Source of the DNA: UTCHB3 sp008363265
GTDB lineage: Bacteria; Bacteroidota; Ignavibacteria; Ignavibacteriales; Ignavibacteriaceae
Direction of reading: 5' to 3'
Assembly: GCA_045863055.1 (NCBI GenBank)
Contig: BTUW01000003.1
Coordinates: 1 to 64,000, forward strand
DNA length: 64,000 bases
Shown here: positions 54,447 to 61,792 of the stretch, one piece after another
Layout: each line of letters starts with the position of its first letter
How positions within the stretch are numbered: the first letter of the stretch is position 1
Made by a program: the position numbers and the translations under genes
Notes under the pieces: generated by a model
Seen by the model: only the letters and a program-made list of their open reading frames with translations
The model's database searches: none
Told to the model about the DNA's origin: nothing

Positions 54447-55355
54447 TTAATTATCCCAAAGTTCAGGTTCGGGATTCCGGCTGATCGTTTTAAGAACAGG
54501 GAAATAATTCCCCATCTGTGGCGGGATATCGATACGGGAGTTTTCTTCGAGATAATGGATCAACTCAAACGCGTTCGCGGGGGCATTCCCCACGGGATGA
54601 TTATTGAAGATAACGAACACCTCTTTAAGGTACTCCAGCGACTTTTTGATCATTTGTGCCAGTTCGGCAATTTCACCCGGTGAATAGAGGTACCTGTACC
54701 TCTCATTCTGCTGTTCATAGCTCTGCTCCTTGCCGAAGTTTGAGATCGAATCAAGCCATCCCTTCTCATTCCTCCCGTGCAACCGGAGGTACGCGCGACC
54801 GTTAACGATATTGAACCTGAAAGGTATCGCCTCACCGATCCGGGGCTGATCGATCCCTGCGGGTACCAATCCCCACTCCCGGCAGAAATCCAAAGCCTCA
54901 GGTGAATCCCACGATCTGTGCCGCACTTCCAGAATTTTCCGGTAGCCGCAAAAATGGTCATTCAGGTTCACGAGGTAATTCGCCGAGACTTCGTTGAACG
55001 GAAATGAATACGGGAACTGGATCAGCAAACCGCCAAATCTTTCCCCCCTTACCAGCACATCAAGAAGACTTCTGACCGAATCGATGTTCTGCTTCACGAA
55101 TTCCCGTTTGTGCGTAAAATCCTGGTGCAGCTTCACGGTGAAGTGAAAATCATCCCTCTCCTCCACCTTCTTCAGCCACTCCAATGCCACCCCCGGATGG
55201 GGGTATTGGTAATATGTCGAATTTATTTCAACAAAATTGAAGTAACGGGAGTAGTAAGTGAGCCTGTCGAACCCCTCACCCTGCTTCTTCGGGTAGAACA
55301 TTGGCGACCAGTCTTTATACCACCAGCCGGCGGTGCCGATCATAAACTTTGTCAT
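54447..55355 (-). CDS. DUF72 (YecE-like) TIM-barrel protein
   Basis: Protein of 302 residues with DUF72 marks: MIGTAGWWYKDWSPMFYP at the start, FNFVEINSTYY, FTVKLHQDFTH, LLIQFPYSFPF, LEVRHRSW, RLHGRNEKGW and the C-terminal VIFNNHPVGNAPANAFEL. The family is widespread and has no established biochemical role, though the fold suggests a metal- or nucleic-acid-related hydrolase. AGGAG overlaps the lexA stop. It is the second gene of the SOS operon, so a DNA-damage role is suggested by context. Confidence 0.9.
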   Translation of the reverse strand: MTKFMIGTAGWWYKDWSPMFYPKKQGEGFDRLTYYSRYFNFVEINSTYYQYPHPGVALEWLKKVEERDDFHFTVKLHQDFTHKREFVKQNIDSVRSLLDVLVRGERFGGLLIQFPYSFPFNEVSANYLVNLNDHFCGYRKILEVRHRSWDSPEALDFCREWGLVPAGIDQPRIGEAIPFRFNIVNGRAYLRLHGRNEKGWLDSISNFGKEQSYEQQNERYRYLYSPGEIAELAQMIKKSLEYLKEVFVIFNNHPVGNAPANAFELIHYLEENSRIDIPPQMGNYFPVLKTISRNPEPELWDN

Positions 55356-55363
55356 TTCAACTC

Positions 55364-55996
55364 CTACGAATACCTGCCCGTTTTGGCATCCATGCTTCTG
55401 TAGATTCCCACCACCACGCCAACAATATGGAAGTGGGGGTATGATTCATCCACGGTTATCGGCGCGAATTCGGGATTCTCTGAAACAAGCTCGATCTTCT
55501 TCCCTTTTTTGAAGTATCGCTTCACAAGGGCACCGTCGTCAAGCACAGCAGCAATTATTTTTCCGTTGCCCGGCTCCGCGTTTGGATTTACGATTATCAC
55601 GTCACCGTTGAAGATGTAGGCATCCTTAAGACTTTCCCCTTTAACTTTAAGCAGGAATGACTCCTTGGGGATCTTGATCATGTTCGGCAGGTCAACCGTG
55701 TCGATCGCTCCGGGATAGATAGTCACGGGGCTTCCCGCGGCTGCCTCACCTATCACCGGACGGGTAATGAACATGTTCTCTTCAAGCAGAAGTTCGATCC
55801 CTCTCGCCACCTTTTCGTCCCTCTTTATCAGACCCTTCTTCTCAAGCGCCTGCAGGTGCTCACGGACCGTGGAGCGGTTTTTGTAACCGAATTTATCCGC
55901 TATCTCGGAGAGGGATGGGGGTCTCCCCTTCTCATCCCGGAAATCGATGATGAACTGAAGTATCTTCTGCTGGATCTCTGTCAGGTTTCTTGTCAT
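55364..55996 (-). CDS. lexA: LexA repressor
   Basis: SOS repressor and S24 autoprotease of 210 residues. ATG at 55996 is chosen: it lies about 40 nt downstream of the promoter and gives the standard N-terminus (MTRNLTEIQQKILQFI). Winged helix 1-65 with recognition helix NRSTVREHLQAL. Self-cleavage bond Ala87-Gly88 in GEAAAGSP, catalytic Ser122 in VKGESLKD and Lys159 in GALVKRYFK. First gene of lexA-DUF72-dinB-dnaE(N). The palindrome at its promoter recurs before the isolated polymerase C-terminal half. Confidence 0.95.
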   Translation of the reverse strand: MTRNLTEIQQKILQFIIDFRDEKGRPPSLSEIADKFGYKNRSTVREHLQALEKKGLIKRDEKVARGIELLLEENMFITRPVIGEAAAGSPVTIYPGAIDTVDLPNMIKIPKESFLLKVKGESLKDAYIFNGDVIIVNPNAEPGNGKIIAAVLDDGALVKRYFKKGKKIELVSENPEFAPITVDESYPHFHIVGVVVGIYRSMDAKTGRYS

Positions 55997-56025
55997 GTTT
56001 GTTCCAATTATTGCGCGTTCAAAAT

Positions 56026-56043
56026 ACCATACATTTGTATGGT
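56026..56043 (-). promoter_or_regulatory. LexA operator of the lexA operon
   Basis: ACCATACA-TT-TGTATGGT, an 8-2-8 palindrome, lies directly downstream of the -10 element of lexA. It is identical in all 18 positions to the site at 50925-50942. LexA binding is inferred from its autoregulatory position. Confidence 0.88.
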
Positions 56044-56045
56044 TA

Positions 56046-56074
56046 AATATAGGGTTTCTTCCGATCAATGTCAA
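56046..56074 (-). promoter_or_regulatory. promoter of the lexA operon
   Basis: Minus-strand -35 TTGACA (56074-56069) and -10 TATATT (56051-56046) with a 17-nt spacer. The spacer sequence differs from that of the promoter at 50943-50971, so only the functional elements are conserved. Confidence 0.82.
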
Positions 56075-56086
56075 GTGAAAATTAGT

Positions 56087-56113
56087 GGTGAGTGGTTAGA
56101 GGTGAGTGGTTAG
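56087..56113. repeat. direct repeat GGTGAGTGGTTAG
   Basis: GGTGAGTGGTTAG occurs at 56087-56099 and 56101-56113, separated by one base. It lies between the lexA promoter and the M14 peptidase gene. Its significance is unknown. Confidence 0.8.
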
Positions 56114-56197
56114 TGGATTTTAGAATTGAGTTTTTCACAGGTGATTCATTGGAATATGTATTAAATTTAAGTGTCAATTAACATTTTTTAGGATACA

Positions 56198-57688
56198 ATG
56201 CGACGGATAGTTCTTTTAATGGTATTTGTAGTGTTCACAACGGGAATGAATGCACAGAGGGTGCTTACCCCTTTGGAAAAATCAGGGTTCACAAAACTGA
56301 CCACCCATCAGGAGATGATGGATTTCATAAGAGAATTGGAGGAGGGTCACGCAAAGTTTGAAGTGAAGACTATCGCAAATACTGTACAGGGCCGGGAAAT
56401 ACCCGTTCTGGAATTTTCATCTTCCGTCTTCGGTCAGGATACTTCAAAACTTATGGTTTTACTATTCGCGCAACAGCACGGTAATGAACCATCGGGAAAA
56501 GAGGGTGCGCTCATGCTGGTGTCGAAACTGGCTTCAGGTGAACACGGCTGGTTGCTCGATTACCTCGATATAGCCATCATCCCGATGATGAATCCCGACG
56601 GGAATGAGGTTGACAGAAGAAGAAACGGAAATGGTGCCGACCTGAACCGGAGTCATTTGGTCATGGACCAACCGGAAACGATCGGTCTGCACAAATATTT
56701 TAACGAAAATCTCTTCCATGTTTCGATGGATGTACATGAATATTCACCATTTTCCAGTGACTGGATGGATATCGGATTCAGGAAAAATTCAGATGTCACG
56801 GCAGGAAGACTCACGAATATCAACACCCCGCAGAGCTTCAGGGATATTTCAGACAGCAAGTATCTCCCTTTCCTGAAAGAGTTCATTCAGATAGCGGGGT
56901 ATACATATTCGGAGTATACACCGGGTGGACCACCTGAAGCTGAGTACATCAGGCACAGCACTTATGACATAAATGACGGGAGGCAAAGTATTGGGTCGCT
57001 TGGCACACTTTCTTTCATTCAGGAGGGAATGAACGGTAAAGACTCGATCAGCAATATTGAACGAAGGGCTAAAAGCCAGATGACCGGTATGCAGGCATAC
57101 CTGACGTGGATGAGCGATAATGCCCAGAAGATCAAACCAATGGTCGAAGCGGAGAGAGAAAATATAAGAAATGGGTATCCTGAAAAGGTCGCGATCCAGA
57201 TGGAACACCGTTCTGATGGCCGGGTTCTTGACATGCCAGTGTTAAGTCTTAAATCGGGCAAGGATACCGTGATCACGGTTAAAAACTACAGACCTGTGGT
57301 TGCATCAATATTCGATGTTAAGAAACCTGTAGGCTATCTGGTTCCGGTTGAAAGAAAAGATCTAATCGAGTGGACAGAACGTCATGGTATGATAACCACT
57401 AAATATAACCCGTCCCCTACTCATAAGATTGAAGAGTATACCATCACCGCCATCGATTCTATTGATTTCGAGGGAGATATTGTGATCAATCCGTCATACA
57501 CCGTCTCAGAAATGAGCTCCGGCAATTTGAAAGGTGCGTACCTCTTTATTCCGACAAAACAGCTCGCGGGAAATGTGATCGTTCAGGCACTTGAACCAAA
57601 AAGTACTATCGGCCTTGCGACTTACAAGAAATTTGAGGATCTCGTAAAAAAGGGTGAAAAATATCCCGTTCTGCGCCTGCTCTACTGA
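56198..57688 (+). CDS. secreted M14 zinc carboxypeptidase
   Basis: Exported metallopeptidase of 496 residues with a signal peptide (VLLMVFVVFTTGMNAQ). Zinc and catalytic residues: QQHGNEPSGKEG (H and E), PMMNPDGNEVDRRRNGNGADLNRSH (substrate-binding Arg/Asn), DVHEYSP (third zinc His) and SFIQEGMNG (general-base Glu). The C-terminal 180 residues form an extra beta-rich domain. It would trim peptides outside the cytoplasm. It converges on the next gene with a 7-nt overlap. Confidence 0.88.
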   Translation: MRRIVLLMVFVVFTTGMNAQRVLTPLEKSGFTKLTTHQEMMDFIRELEEGHAKFEVKTIANTVQGREIPVLEFSSSVFGQDTSKLMVLLFAQQHGNEPSGKEGALMLVSKLASGEHGWLLDYLDIAIIPMMNPDGNEVDRRRNGNGADLNRSHLVMDQPETIGLHKYFNENLFHVSMDVHEYSPFSSDWMDIGFRKNSDVTAGRLTNINTPQSFRDISDSKYLPFLKEFIQIAGYTYSEYTPGGPPEAEYIRHSTYDINDGRQSIGSLGTLSFIQEGMNGKDSISNIERRAKSQMTGMQAYLTWMSDNAQKIKPMVEAERENIRNGYPEKVAIQMEHRSDGRVLDMPVLSLKSGKDTVITVKNYRPVVASIFDVKKPVGYLVPVERKDLIEWTERHGMITTKYNPSPTHKIEEYTITAIDSIDFEGDIVINPSYTVSEMSSGNLKGAYLFIPTKQLAGNVIVQALEPKSTIGLATYKKFEDLVKKGEKYPVLRLLY

Positions 57689-58119
57689 TCTTTGCTCATC
57701 CTTAAATGGTCTGCCCGCTTCATATTCTTAATTTTTGAAGCTTTTCTGAAGCGGGCAGCCGACCAATCCTCATCGATCGCGACCATCCTCACGGCCTCAT
57801 ATCCAAGATCACCTATCGGTTGCCAGCCGGCATCCCGTGAGAGATCAACCTTGTATTTCTTAGATGATTTCTTTGGATATGCCCACCAGTAACAGCCGTC
57901 TTCCTCGAGCAGGGCATCAACTTTTGCGGCATATTCAAGTATATGCTCTTCGGAAAGAACAAACACAAGCGCGAAAGGATAGCGCTGAAGTGCAGGTTTG
58001 CAATGCACCCCGGTCTCCTTCTGGAATTCCGCGATGTGAGGCTTAAATTCTTCAGGCGGGTTAATTATCAGAATGGGACCATGCCCTTTGAAATTCATTT
58101 TCTTAAGTAGTGGATTCAT
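57682..58119 (-). CDS. uncharacterised protein, possibly DUF3052-like
   Basis: Cytoplasmic protein of 145 residues. Features: an early GPILIINPPEEFKPHI segment, a central FALVFVLSEEHILEYA, then GCYWWAYPKKSSKKYKVDLSRDAGW and a basic C-terminus (SKIKNMKRADHLRM). The WWAYPK...D..RD..W pattern is reminiscent of DUF3052 and related families, whose function is unknown. It overlaps the end of the M14 peptidase gene by 7 nt on the opposite strand. Confidence 0.75.
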   Translation of the reverse strand: MNPLLKKMNFKGHGPILIINPPEEFKPHIAEFQKETGVHCKPALQRYPFALVFVLSEEHILEYAAKVDALLEEDGCYWWAYPKKSSKKYKVDLSRDAGWQPIGDLGYEAVRMVAIDEDWSAARFRKASKIKNMKRADHLRMSKDQ

Positions 58120-58257
58120 CAGATATCTCTCCGGTACAATTTATAATAAGCAAAATTACCTGTTAATTGCGAGAATAACAAGTTCTTCCCACCCATTTGA
58201 AACCTTTTTGCCATATTTCCATCACACATAAAAGAAATTTATCATTTGAGGAAAAAC

Positions 58258-58686
58258 ATGTCACAAGTTAAAGCTTATGTAAAACAGATAAATGGAATCA
58301 GTTTTGTCGGCAAAACCGACTCAAACCATTGGGTAACCATGGACGGTCCGGAGGATTTCCTCGGAAGCAATGCCGGTATACGCCCAAAAGAATTGATGCT
58401 CCTCGCCCTTGGAGGCTGCACCGGAAGTGATGTGGTGGCAATACTTCAGAAAAAGAGGATTGATGTCCGCTCGTTCGAGATCAACATCACCGCCGAAATG
58501 ACCGATGAGCATCCAAAAGTTTACACTTCGATGAATATCGAGTATGTTTTCAAAGGTAAAGGCATCAAAGAAGCAGATGTCGAACGCGCCATCGAGCTTT
58601 CGCAGACCAAATACTGCGGTGTCACCAAAATGTACGAAAAAGCGATGGAGATCACCCACTCCTTTACCATCCACAACGAGGATTAG
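58258..58686 (+). CDS. OsmC/Ohr family protein
   Basis: Small thiol-dependent peroxide-handling protein of 142 residues. Two conserved cysteines: LLALGGCTGSDVVAIL near residue 59 and LSQTKYCGVTKMYEKA near 122. GAGGAA lies before the ATG at 58258, which is preferred over the upstream TTG. It would reduce organic hydroperoxides in the cytoplasm. A repeat-bearing intergenic region follows. Confidence 0.92.
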   Translation: MSQVKAYVKQINGISFVGKTDSNHWVTMDGPEDFLGSNAGIRPKELMLLALGGCTGSDVVAILQKKRIDVRSFEINITAEMTDEHPKVYTSMNIEYVFKGKGIKEADVERAIELSQTKYCGVTKMYEKAMEITHSFTIHNED

Positions 58687-58699
58687 TATCTAATTTTTC

Positions 58700-58811
58700 A
58701 CCACAAAGGCACCAAGGAGAACATGATTAAAACTTTTGCAGAAAGGTTTTAAGGATTAGAACGGAGCAATTTTTCGCTCTTCTCTCCTTTGTGCCTTCGT
58801 GGCTTTGTGGT
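58700..58811. repeat. imperfect inverted repeat (CACAAAGGCAC-type element)
   Basis: Left arm 58700-58721 (ACCACAAAGGCACCAAGGAG and two more bases) is repeated in inverted form at 58780-58811, where the complementary strand reads ACCACAAAGCCACGAAGGCA and continues ACAAAGGAGAGAA. The left arm lacks an internal stretch of about 10 bases. The 58 nt between the arms are AT-rich. No open frame is inside. Confidence 0.75.
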
Positions 58812-58949
58812 CATTTAGACTCTTCCCCATGAACTCCAATATTCACTATCCTTCAAATTACTTATTCGTATAAACTCATTTTTCCGTATAATTATTGTTG
58901 GAAAAAATCTTTTTAGACAACAATCAGTAAATAAATCCGGAGAAAATTT

Positions 58950-59300
58950 ATGTCGCATCATCTTATAGCACATGTGGAAATACCCTCAACCGATCTCGAA
59001 AGATCGAAGAACTTTTTTAACGGTGTATTTGGATGGGACTTAAAGGAATTCGGAAGAGGCTACATGCTTTGGAACAGTCGCCAGGGCACGACAATCGGCC
59101 TCCGCAAAGTAGAAGCCACTACAGATGGCGACTCACCAGTATTTCATATTTTGGTCGATGATATAGAGGATACAGTTAAAGCGATCAAAAAAGCCGGCGG
59201 TAGTCTGTTCAAGGAGAAAACTGTGATCCCTGTTTACGGTTACTACGCGGTGATCCAGGATCCTGACGGGAACAAGATCGGGCTCTACCAGGCCCACTAA
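58950..59300 (+). CDS. VOC family (glyoxalase-like) protein
   Basis: Single VOC domain of 116 residues: HHLIAHVEIPSTDLERSKNFF first half, then FHILVDDIEDTVKAIKKAGG and GYYAVIQDPDGNKIGLYQ. It belongs to the same broad group as the protein at 2249-2620 but is not a close copy. Substrate unknown. CCGGAG precedes the ATG. Confidence 0.87.
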   Translation: MSHHLIAHVEIPSTDLERSKNFFNGVFGWDLKEFGRGYMLWNSRQGTTIGLRKVEATTDGDSPVFHILVDDIEDTVKAIKKAGGSLFKEKTVIPVYGYYAVIQDPDGNKIGLYQAH

Positions 59301-59332
59301 TCGATCAATTTGAATCGAACCAATATAGGAAT

Positions 59333-60451
59333 ATGAATATGAGTAACGGAACAATAAAGAGGATCGCTGTTAACACCGGAGGCGGCGACGCACCCGGCCT
59401 GAACGCGGTCATCAAGGCCGTAACGATGTCCGCGATCCAACGCGGATGGGAGGTTTACGGCATCAGAGATGGATATAACGGGGTTTTTCTCCCCGCTCAT
59501 TACCCTAATAACGACGGAGTTATCCGTCTGACCCCCGAAATAGTTAAAGACATCACTTCGATGGGTGGTACCATTTTGGGTACAACCAACAGAGGCAACC
59601 CCCTCAGATTCCCTATGAAAACCGCTAATGGTACAGTTGTGGAAGTTGACAGATCGGACGAAATAGTGGAAGGATTGAATCGCCACAATATCGATGCAGT
59701 TGTCGCGATCGGTGGTGACGGTTCCCTCACAATGGCGAACGAATTCCATAAAAAAGGAGTTAAGATCGTCGGTGTACCTAAAACGATCGACAATGATCTT
59801 AGCGGCACGGCAACCACATTCGGTTTTGATACCGCGGTTTCATTCGCAACCGAGTGTATCGACCGCCTTCATTTCACCGCCAAGGCCCACAAAAGGATCA
59901 TGGTTGTTGAAGTGATGGGAAGATATGCAGGGTGGATAGCCCTCAACTCCGGTGTTTCAGGTTCAGCCGATGTAATTCTCATCCCTGAGATACCTTACGA
60001 GATCGAGAAAGTGGCTGATTTCCTGAAAGGAACTTTCACAGAGGAGAAAGATTACGCTATCGTGGTGGTCGCAGAAGGGGCCTTCCCAAAAGACGGTTCA
60101 TATGCGGTCATCGAGAAAGAAGCCGGTAAAGCTGAAAGACTTGGAGGCGCAGCCGACAAAGTGGCTGCTGCTCTTCAACACCTCACAGGCAAGGAAGCCA
60201 GGGTTGCAATCCTGGGTCACCTCCTCAGAGGCGGAAGTCCTACAACTTTCGACAGACTTCTGTCACTCCGCTTCGGTGCGGCTGCAGTTAGAGCTCTGGA
60301 ACAGGGATATTCAGGTGTCATGGTTGCCCATCAGGTACCGAAAATGATCTATATCCCGATCGAGGAAGCCATAGGCAAGATGAAACTTGTTGATCCCGAA
60401 GGTGAAACGGTCGTCACCGGCCGTGAACTCGGCATCTGCTTCGGCGACTGA
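59333..60451 (+). CDS. pfkA: 6-phosphofructokinase (group III-like)
   Basis: Glycolytic kinase of 372 residues. NTGGGDAPGLNAVI opens the nucleotide site, AIGGDGSLTMA carries Gly at the position that is Asp in PPi-dependent enzymes, and PKTIDNDLSGT has Lys where E. coli has Gly. MGRYAGWIAL and HLLRGGSPTTFDRLL complete the active site. Gly plus Lys is the pattern of group III enzymes, most often ATP-dependent. A second in-frame ATG at 59339 fits the AGGA site better and may be the real start. Confidence 0.92.
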   Translation: MNMSNGTIKRIAVNTGGGDAPGLNAVIKAVTMSAIQRGWEVYGIRDGYNGVFLPAHYPNNDGVIRLTPEIVKDITSMGGTILGTTNRGNPLRFPMKTANGTVVEVDRSDEIVEGLNRHNIDAVVAIGGDGSLTMANEFHKKGVKIVGVPKTIDNDLSGTATTFGFDTAVSFATECIDRLHFTAKAHKRIMVVEVMGRYAGWIALNSGVSGSADVILIPEIPYEIEKVADFLKGTFTEEKDYAIVVVAEGAFPKDGSYAVIEKEAGKAERLGGAADKVAAALQHLTGKEARVAILGHLLRGGSPTTFDRLLSLRFGAAAVRALEQGYSGVMVAHQVPKMIYIPIEEAIGKMKLVDPEGETVVTGRELGICFGD

Positions 60452-60476
60452 TAAACCGGTTCAGTTATAAAAAATT

Positions 60477-60512
60477 AAAGGCTGTCGTTTACGGCAGCCT
60501 TTTGTTTTTTAT
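60477..60512. terminator. bidirectional terminator
   Basis: AAAGGCTGTCG (60477-60487) pairs with CGGCAGCCTTT (60492-60502) around TTTA with one weak position, then TTGTTTTTTAT. On the minus strand the tail is TTAATTTTTT. It serves pfkA and the convergent nuclease gene. Confidence 0.88.
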
Positions 60513-60513
60513 C

Positions 60514-61758
60514 TCACTTCAACAAATTCAACTTTATGATTCGGGATGACACACCGTCCTCGGTAATGAAATCCAATCTCGCAAAATAAACACCTGAAGA
60601 TAACCCTGAGGCATCAAACAAATAACTGCCTCTGCCGGATGGTGTAAAACCCAAATACTCAGATGACATAACTTGACCTAATGCATTATAAACGAACAAG
60701 TTAACATCCCCGTCCTGAGGCAACGTCCAGCTTATGGTCGTAACAGGATTGAAAGGATTCGGATACGCGTTCTCAACTCTGAAATCAGAGGGCAATCCGG
60801 ATTCTCTTACACTGACAGGTGCCTGTTTGAATACGAACTTCGCTAACACAGGTATATGGTCGGAAGCGTAATGGAGGGCATTAGCAATAGTCTGACCTAC
60901 AGCAGTGTTTGATGGTCTATTGATGGAATCATTGTAATGCTGGCCGTCATTGCCGTAGGCAACTGTTGTATTCCTTATATACTCGACTCCACCTGTGTCA
61001 GAGATAGCCTGCGAGAAGAGTATCATATCAAACCGGTCATCCATGCCGCCTGTTGTACCACCTTCAAAAGATCTGGTTCTCGGAGATTGAGTGTGATGGA
61101 TAGCGTACTGCGATTGATTCCAGGTACCTGTCATTACGATCGGATCTATCAAGTGTCCTTCGGTTCCGGCGGTAACGGCACGGAGTTTCTGATACGCTAC
61201 TTCTGTTGAACCATAGATGTTGAAATCTCCACAAACGATGAAGTTTCGCCCTGCCGGCCAGGTATTGGTTATATTTCTGATCGCATCCACTTCCCTTCCT
61301 CTTTGTGCCTGATCGGCTGAGGTGTTGCTCGCCTTTAGGTGCACCGAGAAGATGAACAGAGTATCCCCGGTGATCCGGTGCCTGATCTGGAAAAGGTTGA
61401 TATCCCTCAATTCCGTGGGTACCCTGGTGTTGCTTAGAAAGTCAAACTTGGTGGAATCAAAGAATATTCCGTTATCAGTATCAGGCCCATCAAGCCATGC
61501 ACCTTTGTTGTAGTTCGGAGAGACAGTTTTCAAAACATTAACGAGGAATCCGTCAATACCGATCTGTGAAGTAACCTCCTGTATCACAAGTACGTCAGGC
61601 CTTACCGCGTTCATGGTCACCTTAAAATGGTTGTTCCTCGCGGCTGAGGTGGTGCCGGGATAGTTCAGGATGTTGTATGTCATAAAAAGGATGGTATCCT
61701 GCGCTGCCGGTGAAAACGAAAGGGTTAACAGAAGAAAGAGAACCTGAAATTTTTTCAT
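60514..61758 (-). CDS. T9SS-secreted endonuclease/exonuclease/phosphatase family protein
   Basis: Protein of 414 residues. ATG at 61758 starts a signal peptide (KKFQVLFLLLTLSFSPAAQ); longer frames run into the next gene. Residues about 25-310 are an EEP-fold domain (LFMTYNILNYPG, LVIQEV, FIVCGDFNIYG, ASDHIPVLAKF), suggesting a nuclease or phosphodiesterase. The last 85 residues (NAYPNPFNPVTTISW to SGVYFARLDF) are a type A sorting domain for type IX secretion. It is thus a probable client of the SprA translocon at 19.5-26.4 kb. Substrate not certain. Confidence 0.9.
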   Translation of the reverse strand: MKKFQVLFLLLTLSFSPAAQDTILFMTYNILNYPGTTSAARNNHFKVTMNAVRPDVLVIQEVTSQIGIDGFLVNVLKTVSPNYNKGAWLDGPDTDNGIFFDSTKFDFLSNTRVPTELRDINLFQIRHRITGDTLFIFSVHLKASNTSADQAQRGREVDAIRNITNTWPAGRNFIVCGDFNIYGSTEVAYQKLRAVTAGTEGHLIDPIVMTGTWNQSQYAIHHTQSPRTRSFEGGTTGGMDDRFDMILFSQAISDTGGVEYIRNTTVAYGNDGQHYNDSINRPSNTAVGQTIANALHYASDHIPVLAKFVFKQAPVSVRESGLPSDFRVENAYPNPFNPVTTISWTLPQDGDVNLFVYNALGQVMSSEYLGFTPSGRGSYLFDASGLSSGVYFARLDFITEDGVSSRIIKLNLLK

Positions 61759-61792
61759 ATTATCTGCTTTTTGTAAATAAACTTGTATAAAA

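Noticed and set aside
54129..54683. 184-codon plus-strand frame
   Set aside because: Antisense to dinB and DUF72; long only because the region is GC-rich.
55997..56074. LexA start at 56074
   Set aside because: It would place the promoter and operator inside the coding region; the ATG at 55996 gives the standard LexA N-terminus.
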